A DNA stretch of 64,000 nucleotides from Methylocapsa sp. D3K7 (GTDB lineage: Bacteria > Pseudomonadota > Alphaproteobacteria > Rhizobiales > Beijerinckiaceae), in NCBI RefSeq assembly GCF_029855125.1, contig NZ_CP123229.1, positions 1,302,001-1,366,000 on the forward strand, written 5' to 3'. The notes beneath the pieces are model-generated. The model was not told the DNA's origin. It saw only the letters and a program-made list of their open reading frames with translations, and searched no databases. The position numbers and the translations under genes are program-made. Positions within the stretch are counted from its first letter, which is position 1; the number at the start of each line of letters is the position of its first letter. Shown one piece after another: positions 1 through 9,160 of the stretch.

Positions 1-1842
1 GCCGTCGAAGGCTCCCACCCCGTCTTTTTTCTCCTCGGCGCGCAGAATATTGGTGGCACGGCGATAGCCCGCGAGCAGATTCGCGCCTTCCTCCGAATCA
101 AGAAAGCCCTGAAGCGCCGCGACCCGCGTTACAATCAAAAGGAGATCGTCTTGACCTGGCAAAGCAAACACCGCGTCGATGAGATCGTGCCTTGTGCCAC
201 GTTCACGCAAATGGACTTTCAGACGGTCGCTGAAAAAACTCATGAGCTGCCCGAACACATCGTCCTGGCGAAGCGCTCCTTCTTTGCCCGCGAAATCCGC
301 TCGCGCGATTGCTTTCGTGACAAAGATTCGCAGCGGCAGACGCAGTCTATTTTCAAGAATGAGCGCGATGACGCCAAGCGCAGCGCGGCGCAGCGCGTAA
401 GGGTCCTTGCTGCCGGTCGGCTTTTCGCCGATCGCAAAGAAGCCGGTGAGCAGATCGAGCTTGTCGGCCAGCGCGACGCTGACCGCAACCGGCGCGACCG
501 GCACGCGATCGCTTGGGCCCTGCGGCTTGTAATGATCTTCGATCGCCTCCGCGACGCGTTCATCCTCCCCTTGCGCGAGCGCGTAATAGCGGCCCATCAC
601 GCCCTGCAGTTCTGGAAATTCGCCGACCATCTCCGAGGTCAGATCGGCCTTCGCAAGCAGCGCCGCCCGCCCGGCAACGCCGGGCTCTGCACCAGCAACG
701 AGCGCCACGTCGCTGGCAAGGTCTTGCAGCCGCTTGGCTCTCTCTCCCTGTGTCCCAAGCTTCTCGTGAAAGATGATTTTGTCGAGCTTGGCCAGCCGGC
801 CTTCCAGTTTGATTTTGAGATCGGTCTCGTAGAAAAACTTGGCGTCGGACAGCCGAGCCTGGACGACGCGTCCGTTGCCGGCGGCAATTGCGGCGCCGCC
901 GTCAGCCGCTTCGATATTCGCCACAAGCAAGAATTTATTGCTGAGCTTGCCGCTCGCCCTCCCGGTGAGCACGAAACATTTCTGATTGGCGCGTATCGTT
1001 GTCTGAATGACTTCGCGCGGAATATCGAGAAACGCCGCGTCGAAGTCGCCGGTCAGCACCACCGGCCATTCGACGAGCCCCGCGACCTCCGTCAAGAGCG
1101 TTTCATCCTCGACGAGTTCGAGCCCTTGCGCGAGGGCGAGATTGCGCGCGTCGTGCAAGATGATGTCACGGCGTCGTGCGGGATCGAGCACGACTTTGGC
1201 TTTTTCCAGCGCCGGTACATAATCGTCGAAGCGGCGCACTTTGATTTTGCCGGGCGCCATAAATCTGTGACCAAAGGTGAACGCACCCGCTTGCATCCCA
1301 TCGACAGAAAACGGGACCACTTGCGTGTCTTCCGTTTCCGGGCCGAATGTGGCGAGGATCGCATGGAGCGGCCGCACCCAGCGCAACGCCTCGGGCCGCG
1401 CCGACGCGGCGCCCCAACGCATGGATTTTGGCCACGGAAAACTTCTGATCACGGCGGGCAAAACCTCGGCCAGCACATCGAGCGTGTCCTTCCCCTTTTG
1501 CTCGATGAGGGCGATGTAGAACTCCCCCTTTTTCGGGTCGCGGTGAATTTTGGCCCCGGCGAGCGACGTAAGGCCCGCGCTTTTCAAAAAGCCTTGCACG
1601 GCCGCATCGGGCGCGCCAACGCGCGGCCCGCGCTTTTCCTCCACGGTATCCGGCTGCCGTGAGGGAAGACCAGAGATGTGCAGGGCGAGCCGCCGGGGCG
1701 TGGCGAAGCTCACGGCACCTTCTTCAAAAAGGCCGCGTTCGCGCAAGGCCTTGCTGACCAGGAGGCGGAGATCTTCGGCCGCCTGCGCTTGCATGCGGGC
1801 GGGGATTTCCTCGGAAAAAAGTTCAAGAAGCAGATCAGGCAT
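1..1842 (-). CDS. glyS: Glycine--tRNA ligase beta subunit, partial (C-terminus beyond window)
   Basis: Beta subunit of the heterotetrameric bacterial glycyl-tRNA synthetase, which charges tRNA-Gly in the cytoplasm together with GlyQ. Reading the minus strand from an ATG at 1842 gives [17 protein letters not shown], the hallmark N-terminus of GlyS, then an uninterrupted frame of 614 codons to the left edge. The last visible residues ([11 protein letters not shown]) belong to the C-terminal part that precedes the DALR-type anticodon-binding domain; the family is normally about 690-720 aa, so roughly 80-100 residues are missing. Its partner glyQ lies 1.27 kb upstream on the same strand, but two plus-strand genes sit between them, so glyS probably needs its own promoter in 1843-2028. 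Confidence 0.95.
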   Translation of the reverse strand, partial: MPDLLLELFSEEIPARMQAQAAEDLRLLVSKALRERGLFEEGAVSFATPRRLALHISGLPSRQPDTVEEKRGPRVGAPDAAVQGFLKSAGLTSLAGAKIHRDPKKGEFYIALIEQKGKDTLDVLAEVLPAVIRSFPWPKSMRWGAASARPEALRWVRPLHAILATFGPETEDTQVVPFSVDGMQAGAFTFGHRFMAPGKIKVRRFDDYVPALEKAKVVLDPARRRDIILHDARNLALAQGLELVEDETLLTEVAGLVEWPVVLTGDFDAAFLDIPREVIQTTIRANQKCFVLTGRASGKLSNKFLLVANIEAADGGAAIAAGNGRVVQARLSDAKFFYETDLKIKLEGRLAKLDKIIFHEKLGTQGERAKRLQDLASDVALVAGAEPGVAGRAALLAKADLTSEMVGEFPELQGVMGRYYALAQGEDERVAEAIEDHYKPQGPSDRVPVAPVAVSVALADKLDLLTGFFAIGEKPTGSKDPYALRRAALGVIALILENRLRLPLRIFVTKAIARADFAGKEGALRQDDVFGQLMSFFSDRLKVHLRERGTRHDLIDAVFALPGQDDLLLIVTRVAALQGFLDSEEGANLLAGYRRATNILRAEEKKDGVGAFDG

Positions 1843-2028
1843 TGTTTCATTTCGGCCGCCGCCGGAGGCAAGCGGCATAAAGGAGGGAAACGGGTATCTG
1901 CCTTCTATAAACGGAGCTTGCCCGGGAAGAAAATGCCGGGTGGCGAAATATCGCCGTTCTATGATTTTCGGCGGCCCGGAACAAAAGGCCCAAGCAGGCG
2001 TTTCCGGTGCTCTAGATGGAGGTGTGTC

Positions 2029-2397
2029 ATGGATACGAAACGGATCTCCATGGTCTCCGGCGCCGCGTTACTCGCACTCACTGGGGCCGCATCGGCAGGT
2101 CCAATGCCTATAACAAATTCCAAGGATATCACGCCGCCCTTAAAGATCGAGCAGGCCCGTTACTATCGGCACCACTACCGGCACTATGGCTGGCATCGCG
2201 GTTGGCACTATGGCTGGTATCGCCACCGGTACCACTACGGCTGGCGCCATCCCAGATATTATTATGGCTGGAACCCAGGCGCTGCCTTTGCTGGCGCCGC
2301 CCTTGGTCTGGCCGCATTTCCTTTTGCCGTGGCGGTAGGCGGCTGGCCCTACTATGGGTACCCATATTATGGCTATGGCTATCCATATTATTGGTAG
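2029..2397 (+). CDS. Small secreted Tyr/His/Trp/Gly-rich protein
   Basis: No function is recognised. The 122-aa product starts with a clear signal peptide (basic MDTKR, hydrophobic [13 protein letters not shown], cleavage near ASA-GP). The mature part is a low-complexity run of Y, H, R, W and G (about residues 43-85), a short Ala/Gly-rich hydrophobic stretch, and a C-terminal tail of YYGYP-like units. The frame is open far upstream, but the ATG at 2029 is chosen because GGAGG lies about 7 bases before it and the signal peptide begins there. It is a paralogue of the next gene: both share the pattern KxI...[14 protein letters not shown] and the segment [16 protein letters not shown]. The location between glyQ and glyS on the opposite strand is unusual. 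Confidence 0.75.
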   Translation: MDTKRISMVSGAALLALTGAASAGPMPITNSKDITPPLKIEQARYYRHHYRHYGWHRGWHYGWYRHRYHYGWRHPRYYYGWNPGAAFAGAALGLAAFPFAVAVGGWPYYGYPYYGYGYPYYW

Positions 2398-2600
2398 AAG
2401 CCAGACAGATCCCGCCTAATCCGGGCGAGATCACATTAGGCTGGATTTGATTTAATCTAACAAGCGAACGCCAACTTCCAGAGACGAAGATAGCCGCGGC
2501 GCAACACCGCCTGCGTGCTTTAAATTGATTCGGCATGAATGGAACGACTAAGCCGCGAGGGTGTTCAGCTAAGTTAATTTTTGTTTAAGGGAGCAAGCTT

Positions 2601-3041
2601 ATGGAAACAAAAAAGATTTTCGCCGCTGTGGGTGCCGCTCTGCTCGCGCTGACGGCTACCGCCTCTGCTGGTCCGATGAATATCCCATGCGCAAAGATTG
2701 TTGCGCCCTCGCAACCACAAACTGAACCGGTTTATTATCGTTACTATGGCGGATACTACGGCGGCTGGAACCCTGGCCTCGCGGTCGCGGGCACGGCGGC
2801 CGGCTTACTCGCCTTGGGCGCTGCCGGCGCGGCGGCGGGCGCTTACAATGGATATTACGGGACGCCTTACTACGGGTATAATACTTATTATGGTGGCGGC
2901 CCCTATTACGGCAATTACTATGGCCGCCATTATGGATACTATGGGCATGGCTATCGGCATTATGGTGCTTACCGCGGCGGCATTCACACCGGGCGCAGCG
3001 TTGGCCACGGCCATATGACCCACGGTGTTCATCGCCGTTAG
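2601..3041 (+). CDS. Small secreted Gly/Tyr-rich protein, paralogue of the preceding gene
   Basis: A 146-aa predicted exported protein of unknown function. The signal peptide ([23 protein letters not shown], cleaved before GPM) closely matches that of the gene at 2029-2397. After a short linker comes a hydrophobic Ala/Gly segment (about residues 60-80), then dense YYG/YGG repeats and a His-rich basic tail. A Shine-Dalgarno-like AAGGGAG precedes the ATG. Such proteins are usually called glycine-rich or structural envelope proteins in Hyphomicrobiales, but no activity is established. An inverted repeat follows the stop codon and may end transcription from both this gene and glyQ. Confidence 0.75.
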   Translation: METKKIFAAVGAALLALTATASAGPMNIPCAKIVAPSQPQTEPVYYRYYGGYYGGWNPGLAVAGTAAGLLALGAAGAAAGAYNGYYGTPYYGYNTYYGGGPYYGNYYGRHYGYYGHGYRHYGAYRGGIHTGRSVGHGHMTHGVHRR

Positions 3042-3081
3042 GCCTTGCGGCACGTTCTAAGCGGCACCATGCTGCTCTCGG

Positions 3082-3104
3082 GCCGGATCAGACTCTGATC
3101 CGGC
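3082..3104. terminator. Inverted repeat between convergent genes, possible bidirectional terminator
   Basis: An 11-bp perfect dyad (GCCGGATCAGA and its complement) centred on 3093 lies between the stop of the Gly/Tyr-rich gene (3041) and the stop of glyQ (3115). There is no clear T-tract on either side, so the terminator role is an inference from position. Confidence 0.5.
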
Positions 3105-3114
3105 TTGAAGAGAT

Positions 3115-4041
3115 TCACCCATCCCCTTCGCCTTTCATCCACGCCGCGCCGCAGGCTTTGGCCAAATCGCGCACTTTTAGAATATAGCCTTGCCGCTCGG
3201 TGACCGAGATGACCCCTCGCGCGTCCAGAAGGTTAAAAATATGCGAGGCCTTGATACATTGATCATAGGCAGGCAGCACCATTCCATGACGTCCCCCCTC
3301 ATCGCCGCACTTTAGCAGGGACCGGCATTCTGCTTCCGCGTCCTTGAAATGCTGGATCAGGACGCCGGCATTGGCGCCTTCAAAATTATAGCGCGAGTAT
3401 TCTTCCTCCGCCTGTTTAAAAATATCGCCATAGGTGACCTTTTCCGACCCTTGGCGTCCGTTAAAATTCAAGTCAAAGACATTGTCGACGCCTTGCACAT
3501 ACATGGCGAGCCGCTCAAGACCATAGGTCAGCTCCCCTGAGACAGGCGCGCATTCAATTCCCGCGACCTGCTGGAAATAGGTGAATTGAGAAACTTCCAT
3601 GCCATCGCACCAGCATTCCCAGCCGAGTCCCCACGCGCCGAGCGTCGGGCTTTCCCAATCATCCTCGACAAAGCGAATGTCGTGCAGATGCGGATCAACG
3701 CCGATGGCTTCGAGCGATGCCAAATACAGCGCCTGAATATCTTGCGGCGATGGTTTTAGAATAACCTGAAACTGATAAAAATGCTGCAACCGGTTGGGGT
3801 TTTCGCCGTATCTCCCATCCTTCGGCCGCCGCGAGGGCTGCACGTAAGCGGCCTTCCAAGGGCGCGGCCCGAGCGCCCGCAAAGCGGTCGCCGGATGGAA
3901 CGTCCCAGCGCCCATTTCAACATCGTAGGGCTGTAGGATCACGCAGCCGTACCCGGCCCAAAAGCTCTGAAGAGTCAGGATAAGGTCTTGAAAGGAGCGG
4001 ACCGGGTTGGACGAATTGGCATATTTTGTTTCAACGGCCAT
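3115..4041 (-). CDS. glyQ: Glycine--tRNA ligase alpha subunit
   Basis: Alpha (catalytic, class II) subunit of glycyl-tRNA synthetase; activates glycine and pairs with GlyS. The product contains highly conserved GlyQ stretches: [18 protein letters not shown] near the N-terminus, [36 protein letters not shown] and [16 protein letters not shown]. The frame extends to 4098, but the start at 4041 ([11 protein letters not shown]) is preferred because GAGGGGG sits 9 bases before it, whereas the alternative ATG at 4050 directly abuts that sequence. This gives 308 aa, the usual family size. Normally glyQ is directly followed by glyS; here they are separated by two genes on the other strand. Confidence 0.96.
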   Translation of the reverse strand: MAVETKYANSSNPVRSFQDLILTLQSFWAGYGCVILQPYDVEMGAGTFHPATALRALGPRPWKAAYVQPSRRPKDGRYGENPNRLQHFYQFQVILKPSPQDIQALYLASLEAIGVDPHLHDIRFVEDDWESPTLGAWGLGWECWCDGMEVSQFTYFQQVAGIECAPVSGELTYGLERLAMYVQGVDNVFDLNFNGRQGSEKVTYGDIFKQAEEEYSRYNFEGANAGVLIQHFKDAEAECRSLLKCGDEGGRHGMVLPAYDQCIKASHIFNLLDARGVISVTERQGYILKVRDLAKACGAAWMKGEGDG

Positions 4042-4282
4042 GTTCGTCATCCCCCTCGCCCTATCCGTGCCGCGATCGCCGGACGCGAACGAAAGCAAAT
4101 GAAAAATGCGGATTATTTCTGAATATTCACGCGGACGGGTCTGGGCAATGGCTTGTCCGCGCCTATTTTGTCAAGGCCGTGATCTGCGCCCGGAAGGATA
4201 CTTCGTCAAAATTTTTTTAACACAAAATTGGAAAACCATGGCGCAATCTACCGCACAAAACGTTGACCCAAAGGAGGGAAAA

Positions 4283-4570
4283 ATGAAGCTTTTTAGAATA
4301 ATGGCGCTCGCCGTCCTCACCGCTTTTTGCGGTTTGACCGGTGCCGCCACGGCAGCCCCAGCGGCGGGCTTTATGTCCGCGGCACCCGCCGTGCGCACGC
4401 TTGCGACACAAGCCCCTGTGGCCTCCGTTGAAAAGGCGTGGTGGTACAGAAGGCACTATTGGCATCGCCATTACTGGCATCGCCATTATTGGCACCGCCG
4501 TTATTGGCACCGCCGTTATTGGCATCCGTATTGGCATCGTCGCTATTACTGGCATAGGTATTATTGGTAA
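4283..4570 (+). CDS. Small secreted protein with YWHRR-type tandem repeats
   Basis: A 95-aa predicted exported protein of unknown function. AAGGAGG precedes the ATG at 4283 by about 6 bases. The signal peptide is MKLFRIMALAVLTAFCGLTG followed by AATAAP. After a short linker (to about residue 52) the protein is almost entirely W, Y, H and R in five-residue units (YWHRH, YWHRR), encoded by 15-bp tandem DNA repeats. The strongly basic, aromatic tail suggests binding to anionic envelope polymers, nucleic acid or metal, but this is only inference. It is divergent from glyQ and followed by a strong terminator, so it is transcribed alone. Confidence 0.75.
   Translation: MKLFRIMALAVLTAFCGLTGAATAAPAAGFMSAAPAVRTLATQAPVASVEKAWWYRRHYWHRHYWHRHYWHRRYWHRRYWHPYWHRRYYWHRYYW
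4457..4543 (+). repeat. 15-bp tandem repeat inside the YWHR protein gene
   Basis: Units of the form TATTGGCAYCGCCRT follow one another at 4457, 4472, 4487 and 4502, then a 12-bp truncated unit at 4517 and a further variant at 4529. Two central units are identical, which points to recent slippage. Each unit codes for YWHRH or YWHRR. Confidence 0.85.
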
Positions 4571-4598
4571 TATAAAATCATAAACCACAAAAAATCCA

Positions 4599-4624
4599 AA
4601 GCCGGCATGAATTGCCGGCTTTTC
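4599..4624 (+). terminator. Rho-independent terminator
   Basis: GCCGGCA (4601-4607), loop TGAAT, TGCCGGC (4613-4619), then TTTT, with AA on the other flank. It lies 29 bases after the stop of the YWHR-repeat gene. Confidence 0.85.
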
Positions 4625-4861
4625 TATAAATGACTACAAATGACTTAATATTGATATGAACATGGTGTCCAAGAGCCCTTGATCAAAACGGCAATATCGC
4701 AGAAGTTCAGAATGCTGGTTGTGGTAAAGTTCGTAAATAACTGGAAGAAATCATTTTTGATGCGATCCCGTGACGCAGCAACGGCGAAGGCAATTTGTAC
4801 TTAATACTTTCGTCCAGGAACTGTTTCGCAGGACAAACTCATGCTTAGGGAGAACACTCAG

Positions 4862-5080
4862 ATGCGTCTGCAATTAAAATCTGGATTTGCGATGGCCGCG
4901 CTTGTGGCTGCGTCCTTCGCTTTCGCGGGCGTAACCCAAGCGGCGCCCATGGCAGACATGCCTCTTGAAGCGTCTGGTTTGATCCAGAAGGCCCATGATA
5001 CCGGCCATCCGCATACTCATTGCCATAAGGGCAAATCACACCATCACTATCACCATCATCACGAGCATCACGCGATGTAG
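4862..5080 (+). CDS. Small secreted His-rich protein
   Basis: A 72-aa predicted periplasmic or secreted protein. Hydrophobic residues 10-28 followed by TQAAPM form a signal peptide. The mature C-terminus is His-rich (HPHTHCHKGK, then HHHYHHHHEHHAM), a composition typical of Zn, Ni or Cu binding, though no family is recognised. The frame also has an ATG at 4841; the ATG at 4862 is preferred because TAGGGAGA lies 8-9 bases before it. It is the fourth small exported-protein gene within 3 kb. The preceding 240 bases (4625-4861) are AT-rich with no other gene. Confidence 0.65.
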   Translation: MRLQLKSGFAMAALVAASFAFAGVTQAAPMADMPLEASGLIQKAHDTGHPHTHCHKGKSHHHYHHHHEHHAM

Positions 5081-5133
5081 GTCACCGGTAATTATTTTAA
5101 GTGGGTGTTTGAGCCGCCCAGCCCTTGCTCCCG

Positions 5134-5913
5134 TCACCAATCAATCAGCAAGGCACCGCGGTGGATAGCCTCGGCGGCGGGGGTGAAGCGGTTCCCGTCG
5201 TGAAGAATAAGCGGCGGCGCAAGGGCCAGGGGCGCGCGGCTGGCTTTTTTACCGCGTACAAGAATGCGCCCGGCGCAGGCCTCCCGCCGCGGATAAACCG
5301 GCAGAACGGTGATGCCTCCGGCGCGCCCGCCCAAGCTTTCGAGGATCACCGGCAGGGCGTCCGGTCGATGGATCAAGATGATCGTTCCGCCTGGCGCAAC
5401 CAAGGCCAAAGCCGCCCTGATCCAGGCTATGAGTGCCGACGGCCCCTCGGCGGACATGGCATGGGCGCGGCGCCGCCTCGCATCCGGCGAGAGCCGCGCC
5501 CGGCCGGGATCGAGAAAGGGGGGATTGCTGATCACGAGATCCGCGCTTTCATCGATCAGCCCGGCGGCGCGCCTGCTCGTGGCCGACAACAGATCCGCTT
5601 CGGCGACAGAGACGCGATCCTGCAGGCCATTATGAAGAAGATTCTCACGTGCCAAACCGGCGAGCAAAGGGTCATTATCGAGAAGTTGCGCCCGCATGCG
5701 GGGCCGTGCGATGACCATTGCCAAACCGGCGGCGCCCACCCCAGCGCCCACATCGATGGCGAGGCCGGAAAAATCGGCCGGCGCGGATGCTGCGAGGAGC
5801 ACGGCATCGGTGCCGCTGCGGTGACCCTGCGATGGCTGGCGAAGCTGCAGCCGGCCGCCGAGAAACGCGTCCACGCCCAGCTGGGTCGGGTTTTCATCCG
5901 GTGCCTCAGCCAT
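5134..5913 (-). CDS. tRNA1(Val) adenine-N6 methyltransferase-like protein
   Basis: A class I SAM-dependent N6-adenine methyltransferase of the TrmN6/YfiC type, expected to methylate a tRNA adenine next to the anticodon. In the 259-aa product, SAM motif I is at about residues 54-64 (DVGAGVGAAGL) and the catalytic NPPF motif at 130-133. The N-terminal LGGRLQLRQPSQGHRSGTDA is typical of this family. The start is set at 5913 (MAEAPDENP), which overlaps the last 8 bases of the DUF2007 gene upstream; longer versions would extend deeper into it. The two genes form a short operon. The substrate is assigned by family only. Confidence 0.85.
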   Translation of the reverse strand: MAEAPDENPTQLGVDAFLGGRLQLRQPSQGHRSGTDAVLLAASAPADFSGLAIDVGAGVGAAGLAMVIARPRMRAQLLDNDPLLAGLARENLLHNGLQDRVSVAEADLLSATSRRAAGLIDESADLVISNPPFLDPGRARLSPDARRRRAHAMSAEGPSALIAWIRAALALVAPGGTIILIHRPDALPVILESLGGRAGGITVLPVYPRREACAGRILVRGKKASRAPLALAPPLILHDGNRFTPAAEAIHRGALLIDW

Positions 5914-6145
5914 CCCGCAATTCGGGACCAAGACCCGCGTCCTGCAAGATCGTCCGCGCCAGCACTGCTTCATCCTCGTCGACAAGGATCCGGCGCGGCA
6001 AAAAAGACAATGATCCTTCAAGCGCGCTCATATGCCGGTCGGCAAGAAAAACGGCGATCCCGGAATCCGCAAGAATGGTTTCGACCCTTGAAATCAGCAC
6101 GAGGTCATTCGTGCGAAGAAGTTCGATCAATTTCAAAGCCTCCAA
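5906..6145 (-). CDS. DUF2007 domain protein
   Basis: A 79-aa protein (MEALKLIELLRTNDLVLISR...) that matches the small DUF2007 'putative signal transducing protein' family: an LxxTND-x-VxxSRVExxLxxxGI pattern at about residues 10-30, then RRILVDEDEAVLARTIL. The biochemical role of the family is not established. The stop overlaps the methyltransferase start by 8 bases, so translation is probably coupled; this gene pair is common in Alphaproteobacteria. Confidence 0.8.
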   Translation of the reverse strand: MEALKLIELLRTNDLVLISRVETILADSGIAVFLADRHMSALEGSLSFLPRRILVDEDEAVLARTILQDAGLGPELRDG

Positions 6146-6488
6146 TTCTCGAAGCTTACCGTGAATACAAGTACCAACAGATTGCGAATCATTTTCGCGG
6201 CTCCTGCTGCCTTGTTGATATTATACGCATAGGAGGCATGACGATTCCTATCTTTTATCAAGGGGAAGATGATCGCTGGGACACAAATTATCCGGACGTC
6301 CCTCGGCGAGAATGCACTTGGAGCTTGATTTGCCGGTTGTTCCATGCTGGGCATTAAAGCGCGCTCAGCCTCGATCGGGTGGGAGCCTGGGCTTGGTTGC
6401 GAAGCGCAGAACGACGTCCTAAGACAAGCAGCGCCCTGAGACGTGCCGCCGGCATGAGAGGCGCCGCCGGCATCCGGAGAATTCAATC
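6146..6488. other. Divergent intergenic region
   Basis: This 343-base stretch lies between the minus-strand DUF2007 gene and the plus-strand polyprenyl synthase gene and should hold both promoters. A 39-codon plus-strand ORF (6238-6357) is present, but its AGGAGG is only one base from the ATG and its sequence shows no family, so it is not called. GGAGAA at 6477-6482 serves the next gene. Confidence 0.5.
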
Positions 6489-7502
6489 GTGGGCGTTGTC
6501 ATCCCCCTCGAAGAAAAAATGCACGAGCCCGGCATCGACCGGCTTCTCGATCTGGTGACGGCCGATATGGAGCGGGTCAATCAAACGATCCTCTCACGCG
6601 CGGCCTCCGATGTTTCGATGATTCCCGAAGTCGCCAATCATTTGATTTCCTCTGGCGGCAAACGTTTGCGCCCCATGCTCACCTTGGCGGCTGCTGGACT
6701 TTGCGGCTATGCCGGCAATGGTCATATCAAGCTCGCCGCCTCGGTGGAATTCATGCACACGGCGACTCTCCTCCATGATGATGTCGTGGACGAAAGCGAC
6801 ATGCGCCGGGGCAAGCTCGCGGCGCGCATGCTCTGGGGCAATGAGGCGAGCGTCCTTGTTGGCGACTACCTGCTTGGCCAGGCCTTCAAGATGATGGTTG
6901 AAGTCGGCTCACTGCCCTGCCTCGACGTTCTCTCAACCGCCGCCGCGGTGATTGCCGAAGGCGAGGTCATGCAACTTTCGGCGGCCAAGGACACCGAGAC
7001 GAGCGAGGACGATTACCTGGCGGTGATCCGCGCCAAGACCGCCGCCCTGTTCGGCGCGGCTTCGGAAGTCGGCGCCCTCCTCGGACAGCGGCCCAAGCCT
7101 GAGATCGCGGCCTGCCGGGGCTATGGCCTGAACCTCGGCATCGCGTTCCAGCTCATCGACGATGCGCTCGACTATGGCGGAACCTCGGTCAAGCTCGGCA
7201 AGAATGTCGGTGATGATTTCCGGGAGGGGAAAATCACCCTGCCGATCGTTCTGTCGTTTCGGCGCGGCTCTCCAAAAGAGCGGGAGTTCTGGCGCCGCAC
7301 TCTGGAACAGGGCCAAATCTCGGAAGGCGACCTCGAAACGGCGATCGCCACCATGCATCGGCATCGCGCGCTCGAGGATACGATCGAGCGCGCCCGCCAT
7401 TACGGAGCGATGGCGCGCGATGCCTTAGAACTGTTCCCTCCCTCGCCGTGGAAATTCGCCCTGAGCGATGTGGTCGATTTCTGCGTCAACCGCGTCTACT
7501 GA
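6489..7502 (+). CDS. ispB: Polyprenyl (octaprenyl/decaprenyl-type) diphosphate synthase
   Basis: Trans-prenyltransferase that condenses isopentenyl diphosphate units onto an allylic diphosphate to make the ubiquinone side chain. The 337-aa product has the first Asp-rich motif DDVVD at residues 97-101 and the second DDALD at 224-228, with the usual GGKRLRPML (57-65) and GDYLLGQAF segments. The start is GTG at 6489, supported by GGAGAA 7-8 bases upstream; an internal ATG at 6519 is a weaker alternative. Chain length cannot be read reliably from sequence. IspE, in the same pathway, is encoded 3.6 kb downstream. Confidence 0.92.
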   Translation: MGVVIPLEEKMHEPGIDRLLDLVTADMERVNQTILSRAASDVSMIPEVANHLISSGGKRLRPMLTLAAAGLCGYAGNGHIKLAASVEFMHTATLLHDDVVDESDMRRGKLAARMLWGNEASVLVGDYLLGQAFKMMVEVGSLPCLDVLSTAAAVIAEGEVMQLSAAKDTETSEDDYLAVIRAKTAALFGAASEVGALLGQRPKPEIAACRGYGLNLGIAFQLIDDALDYGGTSVKLGKNVGDDFREGKITLPIVLSFRRGSPKEREFWRRTLEQGQISEGDLETAIATMHRHRALEDTIERARHYGAMARDALELFPPSPWKFALSDVVDFCVNRVY

Positions 7503-7652
7503 CCCAGGCCCTCTTTGGCCGGGACAGCGTCTCCCCTTGATCCGCCCCATTCTGGCACGGTTTTAACCCGCCTCCCGTAACCGGATATCAAGCTTACGCG
7601 GCAATAATTCTTGTTTGCGGGCGGCTTGTTGCGCCAAAGCCCGCCGGTGAGC

Positions 7653-8909
7653 ATGAGTCGCATGGGCTGTTCGCGGATCGGTTGGGCGGGAGGCATGATC
7701 GCGCCTTGGTGGCTTGGACTGGCCCTTGCCGTCTCGATCAGCGCCGACGCCGGCCAGGAAGCCTCGTCCGGCGCTTCTTTGGCACCCTTGCCTTTGCGCG
7801 CGGCACTTCCGCCGGCCGAGTTGATCCCGGCGGGACAATCGGCGCAATCCTCTGGCTTCGCCAGCGATTTCGGCGGCCTCTCCGGGGAGGTGGGAAAGCT
7901 CCTGCGCCAGGCGAGCCTCTCAATCGGCGACGGCGAGGAGTTCCGCCGCCTGCCCGACGAAATCGAACCCCGCGCCGTGTTGAAACGCAATGCGCGGCTG
8001 TTTCCATCGATCGACCGGTCCCATAAGGGAGACCCATTGGCCGGGTTGCGGCCGGGATTCGATTCGCGTCTGCGGGCGCCGCACGGTCTAGCGAGGCTTC
8101 GTGCCGGTGAGATGCTGTTCCACCACGATGAGAACCTCCCGGCGGCGGGCTTCACCGTCGCAGAGGACGAAGCCGGTGTTTCCATGGGTTTTGACTCGTT
8201 TGAGCCCTGGCTCAATAGCGAAAGTCCGGCCACGGCCCATTCCATCGCCGGAGCATCGCCGGGCCAGACAGGTTCCCCGGTGACTCTACGTCCGGCGGCG
8301 AATGAACGGCTGTTGCAAGGGGCAACGCCAACGGTCAGCCGGGCGTTGGCGCTTGGATCGACGACTCCAGCACCCTCCGATTCGACCCCCATCGAAGCCG
8401 TCGCGCTTCCGGGCGATCCCTGGCGGGGAGCCCCAGCGATGGGCGAGGCGGCCCCCGCCGGGGGCCGGGTGAATTATGCAGCACTGCTCGACGGCGGCGA
8501 ATCGGCACAGGAAAACAATTGCCTAGCGGAAGCCATTTATTTTGAAGCCCGCGGCGAATCCGATGAGGGCCAAGCGGCGGTTGCGCAAGTCGTATTGAAC
8601 CGCGCTGCAAGTGGCCTTTATCCGTCGACCGTCTGTGGTGTCGTGTATCAGAACCGGCATCGCTGGCATGGATGCCAATTTTCATTTGCATGCGAGGGCA
8701 GATCGCTGCGCGTGACTGAACCCGAGGCCTGGCGGAATGCGCTCCGGATCGCCGCCGAGGTCAGGAACGGCAAGACGTATCTCTCTGATATCGCGGGCTC
8801 GACCCATTATCATGCCAATTATGTTCGCCCGCGCTGGGCACGAAGACTTGAAAAGATGGACGTGATTGGGCATCATGTATTCTATAAGTTACGGCCTGGG
8901 CAGAGCTGA
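7653..8909 (+). CDS. Cell wall hydrolase, SleB/CwlJ type
   Basis: A 418-aa protein whose C-terminal ~125 residues (about 290-415) form the SleB/Hydrolase_2 domain: NCLAEAIYFEARGE, AVAQVVLNR, CGVVYQN and a late THYHA motif. The family cleaves peptidoglycan; in non-sporulating Alphaproteobacteria it is thought to act in wall remodelling. An N-terminal hydrophobic segment (MIAPWWLGLALAVSISADA, about 15-33) indicates export or membrane anchoring. The middle ~250 residues are Pro/Ala/Gly-rich with no recognised domain. The ATG at 7653 is chosen; a TTG at 7611 would add 14 residues, and neither has a strong Shine-Dalgarno. Confidence 0.85.
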   Translation: MSRMGCSRIGWAGGMIAPWWLGLALAVSISADAGQEASSGASLAPLPLRAALPPAELIPAGQSAQSSGFASDFGGLSGEVGKLLRQASLSIGDGEEFRRLPDEIEPRAVLKRNARLFPSIDRSHKGDPLAGLRPGFDSRLRAPHGLARLRAGEMLFHHDENLPAAGFTVAEDEAGVSMGFDSFEPWLNSESPATAHSIAGASPGQTGSPVTLRPAANERLLQGATPTVSRALALGSTTPAPSDSTPIEAVALPGDPWRGAPAMGEAAPAGGRVNYAALLDGGESAQENNCLAEAIYFEARGESDEGQAAVAQVVLNRAASGLYPSTVCGVVYQNRHRWHGCQFSFACEGRSLRVTEPEAWRNALRIAAEVRNGKTYLSDIAGSTHYHANYVRPRWARRLEKMDVIGHHVFYKLRPGQS

Positions 8910-8948
8910 TCATCGCGATTTCGCGCTCATCCTCGCATTGCCGCTCAT

Positions 8949-8991
8949 GCATGATCCCAAAAAGTCATTGGCTTTTTTGAGAAGATCATGC
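8949..8991. repeat. REP-like palindromic repeat (GATCATGC family)
   Basis: GCATGATCCCAAAAAGTC and an imperfect inverted copy ending in GATCATGC form a hairpin just after the wall hydrolase gene. A related copy is at 21565-21607 and a diverged one at 28621-28660. Confidence 0.7.
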
Positions 8992-9160
8992 CCGAAAACC
9001 AATGGTTTGACTTGCGGCAGGCATCGCTCGCGCGCCTGTCCGGAAGCGCGGCGAAAGAAAGTCGCTGGAGAATCGTAAAACGGCCATGTTCGTCGCGAGG
9101 AATCGCAGAAACCGAACCCCGGCGTCCGAGAAATGCCTCTTGAACGGAAAGACGTTCCGC

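Noticed and set aside
151..1662. Long plus-strand ORF over glyS
   Set aside because: It is the complement of glyS, whose own frame encodes a clear GlyS protein; the plus-strand product has no recognisable domain.
1678..2028. N-terminal extension of the Tyr/His-rich protein
   Set aside because: The sequence overlaps glyS antisense, lacks family character, and the signal peptide and Shine-Dalgarno mark 2029 as the start.
6238..6357. 39-codon ORF between DUF2007 and the polyprenyl synthase
   Set aside because: AGGAGG is only one base from the ATG and the peptide shows no family or signal feature.
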